A stretch of 34,479 nucleotides of DNA from contig VGYL01000004.1 of the NCBI GenBank assembly GCA_016872975.1, positions 1 to 34,479 on the forward strand. Direction: 5' to 3'. The position numbers were made by a program, and so were the translations under genes. The notes below the pieces were generated by a model. The model worked only from the letters and a program-made list of their open reading frames with translations. It was not told where the DNA came from and searched no databases. This stretch comes from Planctomycetota bacterium. Its GTDB lineage: Bacteria > Planctomycetota > Phycisphaerae > Sedimentisphaerales > Anaerobacaceae. Positions 30,559 to 34,479 of this stretch are shown here, piece after piece; positions within the stretch are counted from its first letter, which is position 1; each line of letters opens with the position of its first letter.

Positions 30559-33480
30559 ATGTGTAGAAAAATGGCTTCTGTGATTTCTTTGGTCTTGGTT
30601 CTGGCTGTGGTTTTGCCGTCGGTGGCGACGGCCCAGCCCGCGCCGGCGGGTTGGTGGCGCCTCGACGGCAACGCCGAGGACAGCTCCCGCAACAACAATC
30701 ATGGCACGGCCATGGGCAATCCGGAATGGGTGGCCGGGAAGTTTGCCGGGGCGTTGAAGCTCGACGGGGTCGACGACTATGTGGATTGCGGCAACGCGCC
30801 GAGCTTGAATATCACCGGCGATTTGACCGTCACCGCCTGGGTCTATCCGACTGCCGGCGGCCACAACACGGCTCGTATCCTGGACAAATCCAGCGGCGTG
30901 AACCTGGCCGACCCGGGCTACAAGTTCTATCTCCGCGTGGCGGACAACTACATCATGAGCCTCAGTGTCGGCGGGACCAGCCAGAATACCACCGCCCGCC
31001 TGGTCCTGAACTCGTGGAATTACTTCGCCTTCGTGGCCGACGGGACCCAGTGGAAGGTCCTCATCAACGACACCTGGCAGCAATGGAACAACACCCGCCG
31101 TCCGAATTCCGTCCCCAACCGTCTGTATCTCGGCAGCGGCTCGGCGGCGCCGCGCCCCTTCGCCGGCATGCTCGACGACGTGCGCGTGTACAACGCAGCC
31201 CTGACGGAGGCCCAGGTCGAACAGGTCAAGAAGGGGCCCCTGCCCGTCGGCGCGCCCTCTGACCCGGTTCCGGGCCACGGGGCCGCTGATGTGCCGCGGG
31301 ACGTGACCCTGAGCTGGACGGTGGGCAAAGGGTCTACGGCCCACGACGTGTATTTCGGGACGTCCTTCGCGGATGTCAACAACGCCAGCCGGACCGCGCC
31401 GACCGGCGTGCTGGTCAGCCGCGGCCAAAGCGGCAACACGTACGACACCACCCTGATGTTCGGCACGACCTACTACTGGCGCGTCGACGGCGTGGGCACC
31501 GGGGCCACCATCTTCAAGGGGCAGGTCTGGTCGTTCACGGCCGAGCCGTATGCGTATCCCCTCCAGAGCGTGACGGCCACCGCCTCCAGCGCCCAGGTGG
31601 GTATGGGACCGGAGAATACCGTCAATGGCTCCGGGCTCGATGCCAACGGCCGGCATGCGGCCGAGCCCGAAGGGATGTGGGTCAGCCTCAATGCGCCGTC
31701 TCACTGGATCCAGTATGAGTTCGACCGGGCCTACAAACTGCACGAGTTGTGGGTCTGGAACGCCAACCAGGTCGTCGAGCCTTACGTCGGCTTCGGCGCG
31801 AAAGATGTCACCATCGAGTACTCGCTCGACGGCATCACCTGGACGGCCCTGGCGCCAGTGCCGCAGTTCGCGCGCGGCCCCGGCAGCCCGGGCTATGCTC
31901 CCAACACGACCGTCTCCTTCGGCGGTGTCCTCGCCCGGTACGTGAAATTGACCATCACGAGCACCTGGGGCGGGATTCCGCAGTGCAGCCTGAGCGAGGT
32001 GCAATTCCTCTCGGCCCCGGCCCAGGCTCGCGCGCCGGCGCCGGCCGATGGCGCCGCCGGCGTGCGTCTCGATGCCGTGCTGAGCTGGCGTCCCGGGCGC
32101 GAGGCGGCCGCGCACACGGTGTACTTCGGCAAGGACAAGGACGCGGTGGCCAACGGCACCGCTCCGGCGGCCACGGTCGCGGCGCACCGCTTCACCCCGG
32201 TGGCCCTGGAATTCGGCGCGACCTACTACTGGCGCGCGGATGAGGTCAACGAGGCCCGCACGCCCGGTATCCATGCGGGCGCCGTCTGGAGCTTCCGGAC
32301 GCAGGAGTACACGGTCGTCGAGGATTTCGAGAGTTACACCGACGACGAGGGCAGCCGCATCTACGAAGCCTGGCTGGACGGCTACGGTACCACGACCAAT
32401 GGCTCGCAGGTCGGCTATATCGAGGCCCCCTTTGCCGAGCAGCGGGTGGTCCATGGGGGCAAGCAGTCGATGCCGCTGCTCTACGACAATACCGGCAGCT
32501 TCACGGCCTCCGAGGCCAAGTTGGCGTTCAGTCCGGCGCAGGACTGGACCGTCGGGGGCGTCAAGACGCTGTCGCTGTGGCTCTACGGCGACCCCCAGAC
32601 TACGGGCGCCCAGTTGTACGTGAAGGTCAACGGCGCCAAGGCCCTCTACGATGGGGATCGCGCCGACCTGGCCGTGGCGGGCTGGCGGCCCTGGCATATC
32701 CCCCTGGCCTCGTTCAATACCAACCTGCAGAAGGTCACGACCCTGGTGATTGGCGTGGAAGGCCAAGGAGCCACCGGCAAGTTCTTCTTCGACGATATCC
32801 GCCTGTATCCGCGCGAACGCCTGCTGGTGACGCCGACGGAGCCCGATCCCACCGGACTCGTCGCCTACTACAAGTTCGAGAAAGACGGCACCGACAGCTC
32901 CGGCCAGGGCCATCATGGCACCGTGATCGGCAAGCCGGCGTGGGTGGCCGGCAAGGTCGGCAACGCGGTGCAGTGGGACGGCCGGCAGGACTACCTCGAC
33001 TGCGGCGACCCGCCGAGCCTGAATCTCTCCGGACCGACAACGATCGTGGGCTGGCTGCACCCGACCGGTCCCGGCGGCGGCGGCTTCGGACGCTTCCTCG
33101 ACAAATCCTCCGGCACGGGCGCGACCGATCCCGGCTACAAGTTCTACCACCGCTCCACGGAAAACTACATCATGACCCTCAGTGTCGGCGGCGGCGACCG
33201 AAGGTCCAGCACCGGCCTGGTCCTGAACGCCTGGAATTTCCTGGGCTTCATGGCCACGGGCACGCAGTGGAAGCTGTACCTCAATGGCGTCTGGCACGAA
33301 TGGGAGGACACGCACCTGCCCACGGTCGTCGAGAATCCCCTGTACATCGGCAACGGCTCCGCCGCCGAGCGGCACTTCGAAGGCCTGATGGACGAAGTCC
33401 GCATCTACAACCGGGTGCTGACCCTCGCGGAAATGGCCTGGCTGGCCGGCCGGACCACGCCGTTCGACGCGCCGTTCTGA
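30559..33480 (+). CDS. Large secreted protein with two LamG domains, Ig-like and discoidin-like modules
   Basis: A 973-residue secreted protein. The signal peptide is MCRKMASVISLVLVLAVVLP with cleavage after ATA. Modules in order: LamG (about residues 25-230, GWWRLDGNAEDSSRNNNHGT to DDVRVYNAALTEAQ); an Ig-like domain (DVTLSWTVGKGSTAHDVYFG); and an F5/8C-like domain (QSVTATASSAQVGMGPENTV). Then come a second Ig-like domain (AVLSWRPGREAAAHTVYFGK), a jelly-roll-like carbohydrate-binding region beginning EDFESYTDDEGSRIYEAWLD, and a second LamG domain to the end. The two LamG copies are clear duplicates of each other, as are the two Ig-like copies. No catalytic motif, PEP-CTERM or dockerin anchor is visible. 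A strong GGAGGAAGGAG precedes the ATG. It probably binds a polysaccharide or the cell surface. Confidence 0.9.
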   Translation: MCRKMASVISLVLVLAVVLPSVATAQPAPAGWWRLDGNAEDSSRNNNHGTAMGNPEWVAGKFAGALKLDGVDDYVDCGNAPSLNITGDLTVTAWVYPTAGGHNTARILDKSSGVNLADPGYKFYLRVADNYIMSLSVGGTSQNTTARLVLNSWNYFAFVADGTQWKVLINDTWQQWNNTRRPNSVPNRLYLGSGSAAPRPFAGMLDDVRVYNAALTEAQVEQVKKGPLPVGAPSDPVPGHGAADVPRDVTLSWTVGKGSTAHDVYFGTSFADVNNASRTAPTGVLVSRGQSGNTYDTTLMFGTTYYWRVDGVGTGATIFKGQVWSFTAEPYAYPLQSVTATASSAQVGMGPENTVNGSGLDANGRHAAEPEGMWVSLNAPSHWIQYEFDRAYKLHELWVWNANQVVEPYVGFGAKDVTIEYSLDGITWTALAPVPQFARGPGSPGYAPNTTVSFGGVLARYVKLTITSTWGGIPQCSLSEVQFLSAPAQARAPAPADGAAGVRLDAVLSWRPGREAAAHTVYFGKDKDAVANGTAPAATVAAHRFTPVALEFGATYYWRADEVNEARTPGIHAGAVWSFRTQEYTVVEDFESYTDDEGSRIYEAWLDGYGTTTNGSQVGYIEAPFAEQRVVHGGKQSMPLLYDNTGSFTASEAKLAFSPAQDWTVGGVKTLSLWLYGDPQTTGAQLYVKVNGAKALYDGDRADLAVAGWRPWHIPLASFNTNLQKVTTLVIGVEGQGATGKFFFDDIRLYPRERLLVTPTEPDPTGLVAYYKFEKDGTDSSGQGHHGTVIGKPAWVAGKVGNAVQWDGRQDYLDCGDPPSLNLSGPTTIVGWLHPTGPGGGGFGRFLDKSSGTGATDPGYKFYHRSTENYIMTLSVGGGDRRSSTGLVLNAWNFLGFMATGTQWKLYLNGVWHEWEDTHLPTVVENPLYIGNGSAAERHFEGLMDEVRIYNRVLTLAEMAWLAGRTTPFDAPF

Positions 33481-33574
33481 TCCGGACCAAAGACACCGGT
33501 CCATTCGATCCGTAAGAAACCTCGGGGCCCCCGGCCGCAACCTCTCGCGTCCGGGAGCCCCGTCGCTACCGTGG

Positions 33575-33593
33575 CATGGGCATCCTGCCCATG
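33575..33593. repeat. CATGGGCA-TCC-TGCCCATG hairpin
   Basis: A perfect 8-bp stem with a 3-nt loop, embedded in GTGGCATGGGCATCCTGCCC. I recall very similar hairpins dispersed in Planctomycetes/Verrucomicrobia genomes, often mis-translated as HGQDAHAT-like peptides; that link is from memory. Confidence 0.7.
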
Positions 33594-33606
33594 AGTCAGG
33601 CATACG

Positions 33607-33649
33607 GGATGACAAATCAGGCCGCGAGTGCCGCATTTCGCAAGTCCTG
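33607..33649 (-). repeat. TTGCGAAATGCGGCACT repeat, inverted copy of 33797-33840
   Basis: Read on the minus strand, this stretch (GGACTTGCGAAATGCGGCAC and onward to GGCCTGATTTG) matches the plus-strand stretch at 33797-33840 (TACTTGTGACATGCGGTACT onward to GGCCTGGTTCA) at about 70 percent over 36 nt. The two copies bracket the TTGCTTCGTCG cluster in opposite orientation. Confidence 0.6.
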
Positions 33650-33666
33650 AGACGATAAAGAGGAGG

Positions 33667-33784
33667 TTGCTTCGTCGTCGGGCTCCTCGCAATGACATGA
33701 TTGCTTCGTCGCTGAAGCTCCTCGCAATGACATACTTGGGCGCCCTCTGTCATTGCGAGCGAGGCTCACCGAGCGCGGCAATCA
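33667..33784. repeat. TTGCTTCGTCG...CTCCTCGCAATGACA repeats: two direct and one inverted copy
   Basis: Copy 1 is 33667-33697 and copy 2 is 33701-33733 (direct). Copy 3 is 33748-33784 in the opposite orientation (TGTCATTGCGAGCGAGGCTC ... GGCAATCA). Each unit is itself palindromic around CGTCG..GCTCCTCG. The unit resembles a repeat seen in many bacterial genomes (TGTCATTGCGAGGAGCGAAG on the other strand), here from memory. Confidence 0.85.
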
Positions 33785-33796
33785 ACCACCACAGTC

Positions 33797-33840
33797 GCGG
33801 TACTTGTGACATGCGGTACTGTAGGCCTGGTTCAGAACCT
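33797..33840 (+). repeat. TTGTGACATGCGGTACT repeat, plus-strand copy
   Basis: This is the partner of 33607-33649, in opposite orientation. It ends in GGCCTGGTTCA, which is also the outer-arm sequence of the large foldback at 8461-8657, so repeat families share modules. Confidence 0.6.
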
Positions 33841-33864
33841 GGCAATCGTCTCGGCGGGTGGCCA

Positions 33865-33900
33865 GGGGCTCCCAACGCATACGTTCGCGTTGGGGCCCCC
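33865..33900. repeat. GGGCTCCCAA-type hairpin, copy 2
   Basis: Left arm 33865-33878 (GGGGCTCCCAACGC), loop ATACGTTC, right arm 33887-33900 (GCGTTGGGGCCCCC). It shares the GGG-C-T-CCCAA-CGC outline and the position of the unpaired C with the hairpin at 14-49. Confidence 0.7.
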
Positions 33901-33996
33901 AGTGTCCAGGGCGTTCGTAGTGACTGGGCGACCTTGATTGTATAGGAATTTGTTCTTGTGGATAACTCCGGCGCGGTCGGGCGCACGGCCGATCCA

Positions 33997-34126
33997 GCCC
34001 GAAGGGCGAAAGATAATAGCCCAGCCATTCATGGCTGGGTAACCCGGGCAAGTGCCGAAACAAGTCCCGGCAGGGACGACAGAAGCCCGCCGGCCGGACA
34101 CCGGCTTTCTTTCGCCCCTACGGGGC
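33997..34126. repeat. Train of small hairpins (CCCAGCCAT / GTCCC / GCCCC)
   Basis: In order: GCCC-gaa-GGGC (33997-34007), CCCAGCCAT-tc-ATGGCTGGG (34020-34039), GTCCC-ggca-GGGAC (34064-34077) and GCCCC-tac-GGGGC (34114-34126). The regular run of tight stem-loops is typical of intergenic REP/BIME-like composite elements. I see no second copy in this window. Confidence 0.65.
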
Positions 34127-34434
34127 TTGGCGCCTTCTTGGGCCTTGGTACCCACCGTTTCAACAGCCATTTTCTGGGCCCTGTTTATTCTTCTCTTGGC
34201 GAGACCCTATCCATGGCTATACGTCTGGGGACGGAATATAGGTCTAATAAAATAGGGCGGATATATGGCCGGAACGATGCGGCATTCGGGCTTGTTATTG
34301 GGATAACTATTCCCGACACAGAGAGGAATACGGGCGATTATGCCGCCATATGTAATTAGACTTCACCGCGTTGACGTGCTATCCTCCAAGCGTCGGTAGG
34401 GATGGAAATGGCCACGATCTGTAGGAGACACGCT

Positions 34435-34479
34435 GATGCAGTGGGACGACCAGAAGCAAACACTCGTGGGGCCGGGAGG
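34435..34479 (+). CDS. Start of an unidentified gene, cut by the window end
   Basis: An ATG at 34435 with AGGAG about eight bases ahead opens a frame (MQWDDQKQTLVGPG) that runs off the window. Another frame from the ATG at 34402 is also open to the end, but its ribosome binding site is worse. Too short to identify. Confidence 0.4.

Larger units (their letters stand above)
33481..34434. other. Gene-free region filled with palindromic repeats
   Basis: This 954-nt region has no supported gene; all ORFs here are translations of repeats. Besides the repeats listed separately, it starts with an interrupted 10-bp GC-rich stem (33523-33534 with 33551-33562) just after the LamG gene. It ends in an AT-richer 130-nt stretch near 34220-34370 without recognised content. 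Confidence 0.7.

Noticed and set aside
30457-33753. 1098-residue minus-strand ORF opposite the LamG gene
   Set aside because: Same kind of antisense shadow. Its repeated motifs mirror the duplicated LamG and Ig-like modules, and its N-terminus translates palindromic repeats.
1-34479. tRNA, rRNA, CRISPR arrays, integrases or insertion-sequence transposases
   Set aside because: None seen by reading all gaps and the ORF track. The repeats present are palindromic, short and not regularly spaced, so not CRISPR.

Overview
The window looks like a chromosomal piece of a planctomycete, most like a Phycisphaerae-type genome, probably from an environmental assembly. This is inferred from gene content, not from a database search. 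The supporting content is: an ECF-type sigma factor next to a Ser/Thr kinase; a prepilin-like protein with the [17 protein letters not shown] start; LamG and dockerin modules in secreted proteins; a GH29 fucosidase; a secretin lipoprotein; and a domain I recognise as the Planctomycetes/Verrucomicrobia-restricted Minf_1886 family. Coding DNA is mostly high-GC, so the ORF track is full of long antisense shadows.

Left part (1-9.3 kb, minus strand): a translation-linked operon rpsB-tsf-pyrH-frr, followed in the same direction by a large AsmA/TamB-like membrane-anchored protein and a YihY/BrkB membrane protein. A good sigma-70-type promoter lies before rpsB. Behind it is about 700 nt without a gene, carrying a 200-nt nested inverted repeat with a base-paired relative at the left window edge. 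Next come a small Pro/Ala-rich protein and a secretin lipoprotein (minus), which are probably co-transcribed.

Middle (11.4-22.3 kb): rimO, pgsA and a GH16-GH29-F5/8C multidomain glycoside hydrolase on the plus strand, the last starting 2 nt after pgsA. Two minus-strand secreted proteins follow, one of them an SGNH hydrolase with dockerin and LamG modules and a trinucleotide microsatellite in its signal peptide. Then comes a sigma factor plus a Ser/Thr kinase-TPR-beta-propeller gene broken by a frameshift and an in-frame TAG.

Right part (22.2-34.5 kb): a chimeric PHP / truncated kinase / Minf_1886 protein (minus), ybaK (plus), a Gfo/Idh/MocA oxidoreductase (minus) and a MazG-like pyrophosphohydrolase (plus). 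These are followed by an ATGA-coupled pair of an AAA ATPase and a MAD4-like protein, a good candidate defence module. After that come a metallophosphoesterase, a prepilin-like protein and a large LamG/discoidin-type secreted protein. The last 0.95 kb is nearly gene-free and is packed with several families of palindromic repeats. A new gene appears to begin at the right edge.

The most distinctive large-scale feature is the density and variety of intergenic palindromic repeats, at least six unrelated-looking families. Some have compensatory base changes, and one forms the last codons of pyrH. The most promising functional system is the two-gene ATPase/MAD4-like module.
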